This document shows, in pieces, positions 11,535 to 22,357 of a DNA stretch of 64,000 nucleotides (its first letter is position 1; every line of letters begins with the position of its first letter). Source of the DNA: Gigaspora margarita (Eukaryota > Glomeromycota > Glomeromycetes > Diversisporales > Gigasporaceae). The DNA lies in NCBI GenBank assembly GCA_009809945.1, contig WTPW01002619.1, positions 7,353 through 71,352 of the forward strand, in the 5' to 3' direction. Below the pieces are notes generated by a model. That model was not told the DNA's origin, made no database searches, and worked only from the letters and a program-made list of their open reading frames with translations. A program made the translations under genes and the position numbers.

Positions 11535-11700
11535 AAATTTAATATACAACATGCTAATGTGTTGTTTAGCACGTTAAAGTGTTGTTTAACATGCTACATG
11601 ATGGTACAACTAAGCCTAGCACGTTGACATGCTATTGAGAATGTTTATAATCTGTACTTCTTAACACGCATACATGCTAACATATTAACATGTTATGAAA
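11535..11700. repeat. degenerate AACATGCTAACGTGTT-type repeats
   Basis: At least six half-sites resembling CATGCTAA, AGCACGTTAA and TAACATGTTA occur in both orientations within about 165 bases. They may be internal binding sites of the hAT element or decayed tandem repeats. Function unknown. Confidence 0.4.
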
Positions 11701-12066
11701 ATTTTACAAAAAGAGTGATTATATATCAATTATCAAGTTTACACAAATTTTGACTAACATTTAATGAATTATACAAAAATAAAAATGAAGTTATCTATAC
11801 TAAATAAAGAGAAGATCTATCTATAGGGAGGAGATGTAAATGGTTTAGAAAGTTCAAATCTTCTAATGTCACAATTTCGAATTGTGATACTATCTTATAT
11901 AAAGTTATATGATTAATGACTACAGTCATATGATTAATGATCATATTAGTCATATGATTAGTAGTCATACAGTTATGACTGCATCACATATGACCAGTGA
12001 TCATTTAGACATATGACCAAGATTATCTAAAAAATTTTCAATGACTTAGATCATTGGCCAACACTG

Positions 12067-13004
12067 TTATCGATAGCCCTAACAAATATACTACTACAGG
12101 ATCATATTACTACTAAATTATATAGAAGTCACTATTCAAGCTAACTCTAATATTATATAGTCTTAAACAATAAATAGTGGATATATACTACCGTATATGT
12201 CCGAAAATAAGCTAGTACCTAAAATAAGCTACCCCCTGATTTTTTTCAAAAATCTTAAAAAACTCTTTAGCAGTTGCTACATATAAAGTCTAAATTTTAC
12301 TAAGTAAACCTCAAAAGTGCCATTAAGTAAACTTGTTTAGGACATCAAAATACATCTACAGTAAAAATTTGGTATTATTTGGATAACTTTTTATTAGTAC
12401 GTTTTTCAATTTTTTCAAAAAACTCTATATTTCGAAAATAAGCTACCCCACGTTTTTCGTGTAATTTTTTGGCCAAAAAAGGTAGCTTATTTTCGGACAC
12501 ATATGGTACTAGAAAAGATCCTTACAAAGCATCCAAATACAATATATTCAAGCAATAGCTATGCCACAAACATATACTGTATCTGGAGCAGCTCTGTTTT
12601 GCAAACAATGATACTTTACTAAACTGATAGCACCTGTCCTCCAAGATACTGACTGCACCTTTCAACAGAGAAAACTCCACTCTGGTTTTTGTATCTAGAA
12701 AGTACAATTCTATCATATAACTACTAGCAAACTATTTTATTTAAATTCTTACCCAAGGGCTCAAGGGCTTCAACTCCTTCACCTATTATACAAATCTCAT
12801 ATCTAAGTCCTTAAAACCTTGGGTACTTACTTATAAAACACTAAAATTATTATTGGGCAAACCCAAGAATTTTTAAAAAAACCAACTCAATTTCTATTAT
12901 ATACTGACAACACGATATAGATACTATACAATTTAACTAGTATCCTCTACCACAGATCACATGCACACTTTGTTAAAGTTGTCATCTCAACTCAAACCAA
13001 ATAG
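12067..13004 (+). pseudogene. LINE-A ORF2 between RT and RNase H
   Basis: Coding-like remnant resuming after the hAT element and interrupted at 12191-12506 by a TA-flanked MITE. The reading YIQAIAMPQTYTVSGAALF near 12553 lies where LINE ORF2 has its connection region. The long minus-strand frame 12522-12716 is a shadow of this piece. It ends at the giant palindrome starting at 13005. Confidence 0.5.
12191..12506. mobile_element. TA-flanked MITE, TIR CCGTATATGTCCGAAAATAAG
   Basis: The TIR is about 25 bp, reads CCGTATATGTCCGAAAATAA at the left with its complement at the right, and is flanked by TA on both sides (12189-12190 and 12507-12508). An internal stretch around AAAAGTGCCATTAAGTAA recurs in the long TIR of the 9.6-kb element at 41440-41782, so this MITE looks like an internally deleted relative of that element. 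Confidence 0.8.
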
Positions 13005-14063
13005 CAGTCATAGGACATGTCACACCCGTTGTTATATGAGTGTTAGTTTATAATAAAAATTATAATAAAAATATATGAATTTACTATAAACTTTAAGCCT
13101 CACATTATTTTCAACTTACATATTAACTTTTTTTCAAATTTTGCGATTAAGCATATTGAAAATAGTAGATTAGGGTTACTTAGAACACTTTTTAAAATTT
13201 TGCCAATTTTGCACTTTTTCAAAATGCAACTCTGTCAAAAACAAATATTTACAAATTATAAATAAATAGTTATGTGTAAAATTATGCTCTGAACAACTTT
13301 ACTTAGTCAACAAAAGTAGGTTACCTTGTAAGAAAAATGGGTTATCTATGTACTAAAGTTAAAATTTATCATATTTCATGATCTAACGTTTTTCTTATTA
13401 GGTAACCTACTTTGGGCTCTTAAGCAAAGTTGTTCAGCATGTAATTTTACATAATATTTAAGGTTGAAACACACCTTTTGACCTTTTACTAAGTGAAAAA
13501 TGGGTTTAAAGTTAGAAAAAAAAATTTTTAAAAAAATTTTTTTTTAAAAAAATTTTTTTTCTAACTTTAAACCCATTTTTTACTTAGTAAAAAGTCGAAA
13601 AGCGCGTTTCAACTTTAAATATAATGTAAAATTACATGCTGAACAACTTTGCTTAAGAGCCCAAAGTAGGTTACCTAATAAGAAAAAAATGTTAGATCAT
13701 GAAATATGATAAATTTTAACTTTAGTACATAGATAACCCATTTTTCTTACAAGGTAACCTACTTTTGTTGACTAAGTAAAGTTGTTCAGAGCATAATTTT
13801 ACACATAACTGCTTATTTATAATTTGTAAATATTTGTTTTTGACAGAGTTGCATTTTGAAAAAGTGCAAAATTGACAAAATTTTAAAAAAGTGTTCTAAA
13901 TAACCTTAATCTACTATTTTCAATATGCTTAATCGCAAAATTTGAAAAAAAGTTAATATGTAAGTTAAAAATAATGTGAGGCTTAAAGTTTATAGTAAAT
14001 TCATATGTTTTTATTATAATTTTTATTATAATTCATTACCCAGTGTGACATGTCCTATGACTG
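13005..14063. mobile_element. giant palindrome P1 (arms of about 525 bp)
   Basis: The ends read CAGTCATAGGACATGTCACA and its exact complement. The two arms remain almost perfectly complementary up to a centre near 13535 made of A and T runs. The arms carry blocks such as AAGTAGGTTACCTTGTAAG and ACAACTTTGCTTAAGAGCCC that recur in P2 and P3. ATAG flanks both sides (13001-13004, 14064-14067). No protein is encoded. The element interrupts LINE-A, which resumes at 14064. Confidence 0.85.
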
Positions 14064-14243
14064 ATAGCCAATCACTGCACTCTTGAGATGTTAGCAATAC
14101 TCTCTATATAGTTTCTTGGCAAAAAACACAATAACAAACAACTCAAGCTCAATGCCAATTATATTGATATTATCTACTTTATAGCAGTCAAACACCTAAT
14201 AAACATTTCACTTCCCCTACAATATACATTACAGACTCTCTTA
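14064..14243 (+). pseudogene. LINE-A ORF2 piece before RNase H
   Basis: Short coding-like remnant between palindrome P1 and the 14.4-kb composite. Its last bases (ACAGACTCTC before TTA) join directly to CATCATCTCTTTTTTATG at 28695 if the composite is removed, leaving one TA. No independent motif. Confidence 0.5.
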
Positions 14244-14574
14244 CATCAGTGAATTATATATATGTAATCTTATTTAAGTTATTATAGACTACAATATAAT
14301 GAAAATCTTATAATATATAGTATTATATTATATTATGGTAATATTATAGAATTTATTTTGTTATATTTTGAAATATATTGTGAAATATTGTGAAATAGAT
14401 CAAATAATAAAAAGAAAATCACAGGATATAGTATTTGCATATTGCGTGATATTTTCACATTGTTTTAAAAAATAAATAACAATATATATATTCATATAAT
14501 TATGCTTTTTTACAGGTTTTTGCATGGTTTCAAAATTTAATATAAAATTTTAAATTTATTTATTTATTATTATT

Positions 14575-15713
14575 TTTTTTGATTCAGCAATCTTGCCTCT
14601 TTTTATTATGAACTATGCAGTCTATCTGCCCTTTGTACGAATACAAAATGACTACTAATGTTCTATTTAAAAGAAACTCTCCAAGTATTGACAAAGTCAA
14701 CAACCCAAAGCGATCTGCCATACCAAACATTTGTCTCAATCCAGTCTCAGAGTATACCCTCCAAGTTATATCCNTNAATCACTAACAGGTGTTNGATGCC
14801 TTATCAAAATCGCCTTTCTTTTCTTAAAATTTTAGCTTCTTCACAACGAGCACGTAAAGAAAAAAAGGGAAATATAAAAACAAAAACAAATAGAAAACGA
14901 CAAAAAGAACAAAAGGGAAAGAATAGAAAGAGGGGAAAAAGGAAAAACGAAAGAAAAGAAATAAAAACAAACAGAAAAAGAAAAGATAAAAAGAAAAAAA
15001 AGAAAATCTAGATAGGTATAGTCAAAGTCTATACTAAACTCGTAAAAATTATACAGTACAAATTGAAACGATCTCGGTACTGTATGTACATTGAAGAAAG
15101 TAACTACGTAACCCTACATCTTCTAAGAGGTGCGAGATCCACCAATCGCCAATTTCTATTCCGAATCCGTCTGTTAGACCTTCGTCATTCACTGACACCA
15201 CGTGGGCACTGGGCAGTCTCGTGAGCACGTGACTTCTCGTGACTTCTGCACATGAGTTTCCATTTCAGGATGTAAACACTGTTGATCTTCCAATGGGGGT
15301 ATGCCAAAATCGCCACTTTTTTGGGAAAATTGGGGAAAAAACNGAGTGGGAGGCAAAAAGGAACCAACGTAGAGAGAGTGTAGTAGTTTGCATTATATAG
15401 AATAGTAAAGTCGACCAGGTTTCTGTTTCTGCTCTGCTACAACTCCACAGATGCTTGACAAAAGCTTCCAGTTTTCACTAACTACTTCTTCGATAGTTCC
15501 TAAGTCTTCTACCGGGGAGTCTCGAACCCAAAGGGAAACTCTTTTCAATGCTATTTCACTTATTCCTTAAAGCCCAAAGGACTCTCCAAACTCTAAACTC
15601 CTTGTTCCAGTTGCTATAGGGGAAGTCTTGTGTAAAGTAGACGTTACTAACTATAAGTGTTGTTGCAGGTCCGTTCGGTGATTGTTGGTTCGAGGGATCG
15701 TTGGAAAGAGTTG
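14575..15713 (-). mobile_element. retroposon R1 with 15-bp TSD
   Basis: The perfect 15-bp direct repeat TTATTTATTATTATT flanks it (14560-14574 and 15714-15728), though it is low in complexity. The element is inverted: its 5' end, at the right, starts CAACTCTTTCCAACGATCCC, and a short T run at the left is the poly(A) tail. The same 5' head and tail arrangement is found in R2 at 48011-49204. The middle shares GCCAAATTTTCCCAAAAAGTGG-like sequence with R2. It carries a Lys-rich low-complexity frame at 14850-15011 but no RT, so it is non-autonomous. Confidence 0.7.
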
Positions 15714-15813
15714 TTATTTATTATTATTATATATTATAATTTATATTTATTAAATATATATTTTTAAGGGCGTTATTTTATGGCGACCCATCACCATGGT
15801 GACCCCATGATAG

Positions 15814-15886
15814 ACCAATTGAATTTGATCACATGCATCATGTGCTTGATACGAGCATGTGATGCACATGATCAAATTTGATTGGT
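15814..15886. repeat. 73-bp hairpin
   Basis: ACCAATTGAATTTGATCACA and TGATCAAATTTGATTGGT pair, with inner CATGCATCATGTGC / GCATGTGATGCACATG. It could be a tiny foldback element; no TSD recognised. Confidence 0.5.
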
Positions 15887-15889
15887 TGA

Positions 15890-16440
15890 TCAGATATATT
15901 TAAAAAATTTTATTAAGAGCATTAAAACTGAGTTTAACATATAAAAATAAACTGGTTCCAAGCTCTAATTTTTTTTTATAAATTTTTTTTAAATTTACCA
16001 GTTTTTTTTTAATTTATTAAATTTATCATTTTTTTCATTTAATTTGAGGTTTTTTTATTTATTTAATTTATCAAAGTTTTTTTTTAATTTAATAATTTAA
16101 TCAGTTTTTTTTATTAATTTATTTAATTTATTGTTTTTTTTAGAATTAAATAGGCATGACAAGAAAACGGAACAAGCAAACCAAGAAAGAAAACAGAACA
16201 AGAAAAACAAGAAAACAGAATGGAAATTGCAAGAAAACAAGACAAGAATGAGGACAAGAATAGCACTAAAGAATAAAGTAACAAAGATAGTAAAAAAGGT
16301 GAAACTGAAGAATAATTTGAAAATCTACGGAAGCAAGGACATGTTAATGAACTTTAACACGAATAAAAAATAACTCGAACAAGAATCCACCAAGAAATGA
16401 TAAAGAATTCATAGAATAATATAACAAATCTACTAAAAAC
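15890..16440. other. T-rich then A/G-rich low-complexity stretch
   Basis: Runs of T broken by AATTTA words to about 16140, then a purine stretch with AAGAAAACAGAACAAG-like words to 16370. The 80-codon Lys-rich frame at 16131-16373 is composition-driven and is not called as a gene. Nothing else seen. Confidence 0.5.
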
Positions 16441-16489
16441 AGTGAACTTACCCACTGAAAAATGATGAATTTACTGAAAGAACCTACTG

Positions 16490-16708
16490 AAAACTAGGGC
16501 TATTAATGGTGCATAATACTTTGGAGTAAGCTAGGAGTATAAACCACTTCATGCCAGTATGGTTTAGATATTGCACCCCAATAAAATTATATACTTGTTT
16601 ACTCCTAATTTGCAAGCCTGACATCACTTGGCTACCCTAAGGCGCCCAAGTGCAACCTACCGCACTAGTTTAAGATCGTTCAGAAACTAGGGGCTGTGTT
16701 AAACCAGC
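16490..16708 (-). other. LINE-B 3' UTR with conserved stem region
   Basis: On the minus strand it contains TAGTGCGGTAGGTTGCACTT, then GGGCGCC, then GTAGCCAAGTGATG. A closely similar word, TAGTGCCGCAGGTCGCACTT, followed by GATGGCCGGGTGATG, occurs in the 3' part of retroposon R2 (48140-48190). A shared 3' tail is the hallmark of non-autonomous retroposons that borrow a LINE's machinery. The region is GC-richer than its surroundings and can form a stem. Confidence 0.55.
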
Positions 16709-17540
16709 CTAAGTGCCACACCAAAATGGCTTTCCACCAGCTAATATTCTATCACCTATCACCAACATGCAAAGGTTAAGAGAACCTTGCTTCTGCTTCG
16801 TTTTCCTTCTTTTAACTTCCTCATTCAACTTTCCTTTTTCGTTTGTAGAGCTTTCTGCATGACTTGGATTAGAGGTTCTCTTCTGAGTCTTCTTTTTAGC
16901 CAAAATTCCTGTCTTTGGAACCTGTTTTTTATGCCGATTTCTCTTATGCATCCAGAGGATTCCTTCTTTTTGCTCCTATTCCACTATCTTTTCGCATCTT
17001 TGTCTCCAAATAATTTTGTGAAAGTAATCCCATGCCATAAGAGGAAATAATTGCAAAATTAATTTTACATCACTTCTTGCAAGACCAAACATTGTTAGAT
17101 TCTCCTCGGTGCAAGTCTTATATAAACCCCTTATAAGACCTTCTCTCCTTTCCTTTCTCTCCTGCACACTTGAACCAAACAGACAATTGTGGAGTTGCAT
17201 TGCTAAAACTTCGCTCTTCTTTTCGTCTTCATTTAAGAGTGCAAGTATAAACTTGACTACTACTTTCTCATTCTTTTGCCAAAGGGTTTCTTGAGCTTCG
17301 CATATTGCCAAATGTTTCTGAGTCTCCTTGACATTGCTTTTATACACTTTACATATATTATCTTTATATAGGTCCGGACGCACTGATTTGAGATTAGCAA
17401 GAGTTGGAAGCCTACTATGTAGATACTTGATCAAGAAATTGAGTTTCTTTCCTTTGTGCATTGAAGTACATCTAATACCACTTTGTCTTTTAATTCTTCT
17501 CCAAAGACTTTCCCATGCCCATGTATGGTGGTGGTCTTTT
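16709..17540 (-). pseudogene. LINE-B ORF2 C-terminal zinc-knuckle and basic tail
   Basis: The frame 17461-16976 reads YLHSRLPTLANLK, then a Cys/His cluster (ICKVY, ETQKHLAIC), as in LINE C-termini where Cys and His bind zinc. It then has a helical region and IIWRQRCEKIVE. It continues, after a frame change, into a Lys-rich tail (MHKRNRHKKQ onward, 16951-16709). The first Cys pair is degenerate (CKVY rather than C-x2-C). The plus-strand frames in this interval are shadows. Confidence 0.7.
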
Positions 17541-17587
17541 TCTTCTAGCTAGCTAGGAATGCTAAACATTCTCCACTCTGCTGCTAT

Positions 17588-18300
17588 TCACAATTCTTCA
17601 ATTTCTTTTATAACTTTTCTTACTGACATTTCGATAAGCTTGTCTTGCCAGTATATATTGTATCTGATTCTTGAGCTTATTTCCGTATTTTGAACTGTAA
17701 GTAAGGGGGCTTCCTGATCTTCTTTTGCTAACTCGTCCACTTTGTCGTTCCAGTAATCATTACTATGCCCCTTGACTTTAATCAACTCCACTTTTAAGTT
17801 TTTATTGTGTTTTGTATCTAGGATCTTAAGCAACAAATTATAGTTCTTCTGCCGTAATCACTTCTTGTTTGACCTAAATCTTTCACTTGCATTAATTCCC
17901 AGAATCGCAGCTGCACTGTCAGTATAAATCTTGACCTTACTATCTTGTGGAGTTATTAATAGGACCACCCAGATTGCTGCTAGTTTCGTTCTTGTTGATG
18001 AGGGCCAATTTTGAATACTGAGGTTCCCTTTCTGGATTATTTTTTTCCCTTCTTTGTCGACCTGTATTCATCCTAAACCTTGTTTACAGCTCTTTCCCCT
18101 TTCTGAACTCTCCTTGCGCAATGAACTATCTGTATAAAAAACTATACAATTATCCGCTATGCTAATATTTTTATCTAACTGCTCTAGTAGCAAATTTTCG
18201 CAGTAGTGACTAAAACCCTGCCTTTTTATCAATTTTATCTCTATTCTCTCTATATTAATAACCCCCGTCAGGCTTGCTCTAGCAATTCTATCTAACTCCT
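17588..18300 (-). pseudogene. LINE-B RNase H domain (catalytic Glu lost)
   Basis: The domain that removes RNA from the RNA:DNA hybrid. Motifs on the minus strand: VFYTDSSL with the first Asp, SSTRTKLAAIW where the usual Glu codon reads AAA (Lys), KIYTDSAAAI with the next Asp, and KVKGHSNDYWNDKVDELAK with the His/Asn/Asp end. The best open part is 17836-17588. At least two in-frame stops occur upstream. The E-to-K change alone should abolish activity. Confidence 0.8.
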
Positions 18301-18309
18301 CCTTTTTAA

Positions 18310-18888
18310 CTACGTCTTTTCTAATAAGCTTTTAACCATATCTGCTGATATGTTAAAGACCCAATCGCTCTCCTGCCTTTTAGCACTCTGGAGTGCTATA
18401 AAAATTTTCTTCTTTTGAACCCATTGCTGCTGCAGCTTGTCTGAATTACTTGCTTTATTTGCTGCTAATCTAATTCTGGCTCCCTCCTTATTAATGTCCG
18501 GCCATTTTTCTAAAAGCACTTTTCTTTTTTTTTTCTTAACTACTCTACGTATATCTATCTCATTCTCCTTACCCTTCATTAGCACCCATTCTTTTTTTCT
18601 ACTATCTAATGTAATTTTCTTTCGCTTAATCACAGGTGCTAATTCATTCTCTTCTAAGACCTGAAATCCCTGTTTAACTTCTCTTGTTATAGGGTTCGCA
18701 AGCACGGTAGCTTCAATATCTTTGAACCATTGTAGAACTTTCCCTCTATTAGATTTATCCTTTGATCGCATGTATTGGCTCCATGATATAAGTACATTTC
18801 CTTGTTCGTTAAGGAGTTGTGACAAGAAAAGCAGATCAAGTGCCGCAAGAACTCTAGCATACTTGACTACCATTTTGTCTTTGAGCAA
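18310..18888 (-). pseudogene. LINE-B ORF2 linker between RT and RNase H
   Basis: An intact open stretch of 192 codons. It starts near KMVVKYARVLAALDLLFLSQ and becomes strongly basic (VVKKKKRKVLLEKWPDINKE) before a helical Gln/Lys-rich end. It has no catalytic motif and lies between the RT thumb and RNase H, so it is the connection region of ORF2, not a gene of its own. It is followed by RNase H in another frame. Confidence 0.65.
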
Positions 18889-18899
18889 ACTGCGGATTG

Positions 18900-20730
18900 C
18901 TATACCTGTACCACATAGCTTCTAGCTATCTTGTGATACTTTAATAGAGATATTGATTTCCTTTGCTCTCAGTAAGACCAACATAGTTTGGTTAAATTTT
19001 CACAGTTTTTTTAACATTTTTAGGTTACTGTTATCGTAGTTTATGTCCTTGCTCAATTCTAATTTTTGTGATTGTGCTAATCTGGCTTTCATCATTTAGA
19101 CGATTGTGTACACTAGTTATTTGCTTATTCAACAACTCTGCCTCTAAAGCCCAGAAATTTTCTATATTTCTATGTATTACTACATAGTTAGGCGTCGTAC
19201 TCTAGAGTTCTAGCTTGCTCTTTGCTAGTCTAATAATTGGCTGATGAATTTTGTTAATTAGCACTTTTGACATTCTTGAGAGCTGTAGCAAATAACAGAG
19301 CTTAGGAATAATGCACATATTGTTAAAATATACTAGTTGACTGGCCGTTAGCTTTTTCCATCTCAATGCCTGAACTGTTTGTTGTACTATTCCCTTGGCT
19401 TTTAAGAACAATTGCCTTTCGTTTAATCTGCTGTTCAACCAGACACCAAGCAATCTCGTTATGTTATGCGGTTTTTCATCTGAAATAGAATCACTACCAA
19501 ATGTAATGCTTTTTTCTTCTGCTTTTGTTTTTGGGTTAAACACAATCAAATTTGATTTTTTAACGTTAATTTGTATATCGTTGATATAAAAAAACTCATT
19601 TGCTATTGACAGCGTTTTCTCCATAACCTGCTTGTTTGGCGCCAACCATGTAGTATCATCTGCATAGGCTACTACAGCTATTTTGATCTCCTTTTTTCAT
19701 GTATAATCCCTTGATCTTAGCTTAGGTTCTGATGTACTGACGTAGTACCCCAGTTCCTTTGTCTCTTGAATTCTTACCAGAAGGGGATCATAAAAAATGC
19801 GCCAGAGTAAAGGGGGGAGCACCCCCCCTTGTTCAATTCCATCTATCATTTTTACCGGTTCTGTAAGACCAACTGCTGTTATAATTTTTGATGATCAGTT
19901 TTCAGAGAGCGATAAAATTAACCCTATTGCTTTGTCTGGTATTTTGATTCGCTCTATTGCTCTTTTTAACATACTAAGCGAAACTGAGTTGAATGCCTTT
20001 TTCATATCCTGTAGTACTACCCAAAGTTCAACATCCTTCTTTTTTGCATCTTCTACTACCATGTTGACTATATGTACTGGGTGCTCTGTTGAACTGCCAG
20101 GCAAACCAGCAAAATTCCATCTCTTTAAAATTTGGTGCTTGACTAGAACCTCTAATAACCTATTTGTTAAGATCTTTGTTGTGCACTTTCTGAAAGTCTC
20201 TAAAAGGGCAATTGGCCTAGTATTACCCAAATTATAATTCCAATTTGTACCCTTCGGAATTGGGTATATTTGTGCACATTTCCACTTTTTAGGGAATGCC
20301 GCCTCCATAATACCTTAGTTTGCAAACTATCGAAAGATTCTTTGGAAAGTAGGGCTAGCATTCTTAATTAAATTGTAGGTAATACCTAAGATGCCTGGAG
20401 CCATTTTGACTTTAAGACTCCCAATAACCATATACCACTCTTCCTCTGTGATTTCTGATAGTAAATCCTTAAACCAAGTATTCTGAATACCCTTTATTGG
20501 TTCGTAGATCTGTGCCCAAATGCTCCTTTTGCCAAAATCTTGTAGTTTCTTTGTTCTCATTTGATTTTCAAAGTGAATTTTAGTTTCTTCGAGAACTTCC
20601 TTTGGGTTCATAACTAACACCTTAGTTGCTTCTTTCTTTTTAAAGAGTCTATCCAATACAACTTTGTCTTGAGGACGATTCAGCAAACTATTCAACATCT
20701 TTCCTTGGTTATTTGCTATCATCTCGCATT
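18900..20730 (-). pseudogene. LINE-B reverse transcriptase
   Basis: Open pieces: 20722-20327 (fingers, ITEEEWYMVIGSLKVKMAPG), 20308-19895 (GNTRPIALLETFRKCTTKIL, AGLPGSSTEHPVHIVN, LQDMKKAFNSVSLSML), then EQGGVLPPLLWRIFYDPLL near 19800, the catalytic VAYADDTTW (YADD at 19666-19655), and the thumb in 19645-19202. An in-frame TGA lies just before the catalytic box and a frame change follows the palm. The motifs place it with LINE reverse transcriptases that carry APE endonuclease and RNase H. Confidence 0.88.
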
Positions 20731-21260
20731 TGCATTCAATGCATTCCTCTATTTCTCTTCTTTTACACTTTTCTATTTCGTTTGATCTTCTCTTATTAAC
20801 GATTCGCTACTATCCTTTCATATCGTCATACCAATCTTCTAGATCCCCTATTGGTAGCCAAGGCATACTAAGATTGAATTTCTTGTTTTGTTTTGCAATA
20901 TCTAGGTTAATGATCAGTTTTTCTTCCACTTGATTTATATCGAAGTTACTCTTTTTTATCGAGCGCATCCACTTGCTCATTTTGGAGATTAACACAGAGA
21001 GCTTAGACTTTTTGTTAGTGCCTCCTTTATGCAATGGATTATTGTATATCTTCTTTCTTGGTATACTCCTATTCGCTACTTCTATGATGCTCGATTTAAT
21101 GACATTCCATGCTTGGTTTATTAGCTGTACTCGACAACTTTCTTTTCTATTTTTACTGTTATCAGGACTTGATAACTTGTTCAGAGTGGTTTTCTCTTTT
21201 TGTAACTTTCTATTCAAAACTGATCTAAAATCTTCCCAATTCTCTGTGGTGGCTTGATCA
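20731..21260 (-). pseudogene. LINE-B ORF2 linker upstream of RT
   Basis: The open frame 21217-20810 (135 codons) is rich in Lys, Asn and Ser, with WNVIKSSIIEVANRSIPRKK, a segment that commonly precedes the RT domain in LINE ORF2. The plus-strand frames at 20730-20933 and 20973-21257 are shadows. Confidence 0.55.
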
Positions 21261-21336
21261 TAGAGATAGACTATTCTGTGATGTTTTCTGTTCTTCTCAA
21301 CTGTTACTGTCGAGCCAAAGATTTGTGGGTTGAGCC

Positions 21337-21518
21337 TAGAGGTTGGAACCGGTTTTAAAAATTCGGGTTTATCACATCAAAATTCGGGTTTATCACACAA
21401 AAATTCGGCTTTATCACATAAATCATTAGTAATTGATGTGATAAACCCGAATTGTTGTGTGATAAACCCGAATTTTGATATGATAAACCTGAATTTTTAA
21501 AACCGGTTCCAACCTCTA
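21337..21518. mobile_element. 182-bp MITE with perfect 8-bp TSD
   Basis: GTTGAGCC is duplicated exactly on both sides (21329-21336, 21519-21526). The TIR begins TAGAGGTTGGAACCGGTTTT. Each arm contains repeated AATTCGGGTTTATCACA units (three in the left arm). The 8-bp TSD fits the hAT superfamily. It lies inside the C-terminal part of LINE-B's endonuclease region. Confidence 0.92.
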
Positions 21519-21534
21519 GTTGAGCCATAGTGTT

Positions 21535-22292
21535 GTAGAGGTTGCTTTGTGATCACTACATGTGACAAAATACATATCCAGAATCTCCACTCTGGTCAAA
21601 CTCTCTATCAAATTTTCTGATACCCATGTATAATCTATTCTTGTACCACTTTGACTATTAGACCATGTGACTTCTTTTTCTGTCGGATTTAAGAATCTAA
21701 ATGTGTCTATGAAATCATTCTTGTTTAACTATCTATGTATTTTTGAAACTTTGTGACTACTAACTTTGCTTTTTGATGTTTTGTCTAGCTCTAAATTCAC
21801 TACGCAATTAAAGTTCTCTAAAATTACTATGTGTATTCACTTGTTACATTTGCTATATATATCTGTAATCTCCTTTAATATCTTGTCTATTACACTTCTA
21901 TTATTTGGTAGGATGTAGATCACAATTATAATTAACTCCATATTTCTAAAATAGAATCTTGCTGATATTATGAACTCGCTAATCCTATCTACACCTCCTA
22001 GATACTTCTCCCAAGCGTGCTTGATCCCTAATGCAACACCTAAACCTTTCCTTTTATCTATTGATGTATCTGACCAAAAAAATCTAAAATTTTCTACCTT
22101 TTTTCCTACAAAAAACCTTTCCTTTCTGTTCAATTTTGTCTCTGTTACTGCAAATATGTCGAATGCTTCATCATCTAACCACTGACCCAATGTTTCAAAT
22201 TTTTGTTGATTTGTTTTTGATCCGTTGATATTGTGACAACCTATCTTCAAAGTTAACTCCTTTTGCAGTAACCCTTTCCTATTCGTGTCCAC
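21535..22292 (-). pseudogene. LINE-B APE-type endonuclease
   Basis: Motifs: LKIGCHNINGSKTNQQKF (N-terminal Asn), FDIFAVTETKL (metal-binding Glu), then, after an in-frame TGA near 21835, VILENFNCVVN, WSNSQSGTRIDYTWVS and TCSDHK (catalytic SDH). The order and spacing match the endonuclease domain of LINE ORF2. The open part is 22292-21837. A second stop lies about 50 codons further. The MITE at 21337 sits just downstream. Confidence 0.85.
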
Positions 22293-22357
22293 ACTGGGAA
22301 CTCTGCTTGATGAACCAACTGGTTCATCTATTGATCCATATACAACTGGTGCTCCCG

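Larger units (their letters stand above)
9536..12066. mobile_element. hAT-type DNA transposon, non-autonomous
   Basis: TIRs are CAGTGTTGG at the left and CCAACACTG at the right. The flanking TTATCAAT (9528-9535) and TTATCGAT (12067-12074) form an 8-bp TSD with one mismatch, typical of hAT. Subterminal regions repeat TATGACC and TCATATGA motifs many times, as hAT transposase-binding regions do. No transposase frame is found, and the interior holds nested hairpins. The element interrupts LINE-A ORF2. Confidence 0.82.

Noticed and set aside
14850-15011. Lys/Arg-rich basic protein
   Set aside because: Purine-rich low complexity inside retroposon R1; no start context, no conserved motif.
16131-16373. 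80-codon Lys-rich frame
   Set aside because: Composition-driven; flanked by T-rich and A-rich tracts, no family resemblance.
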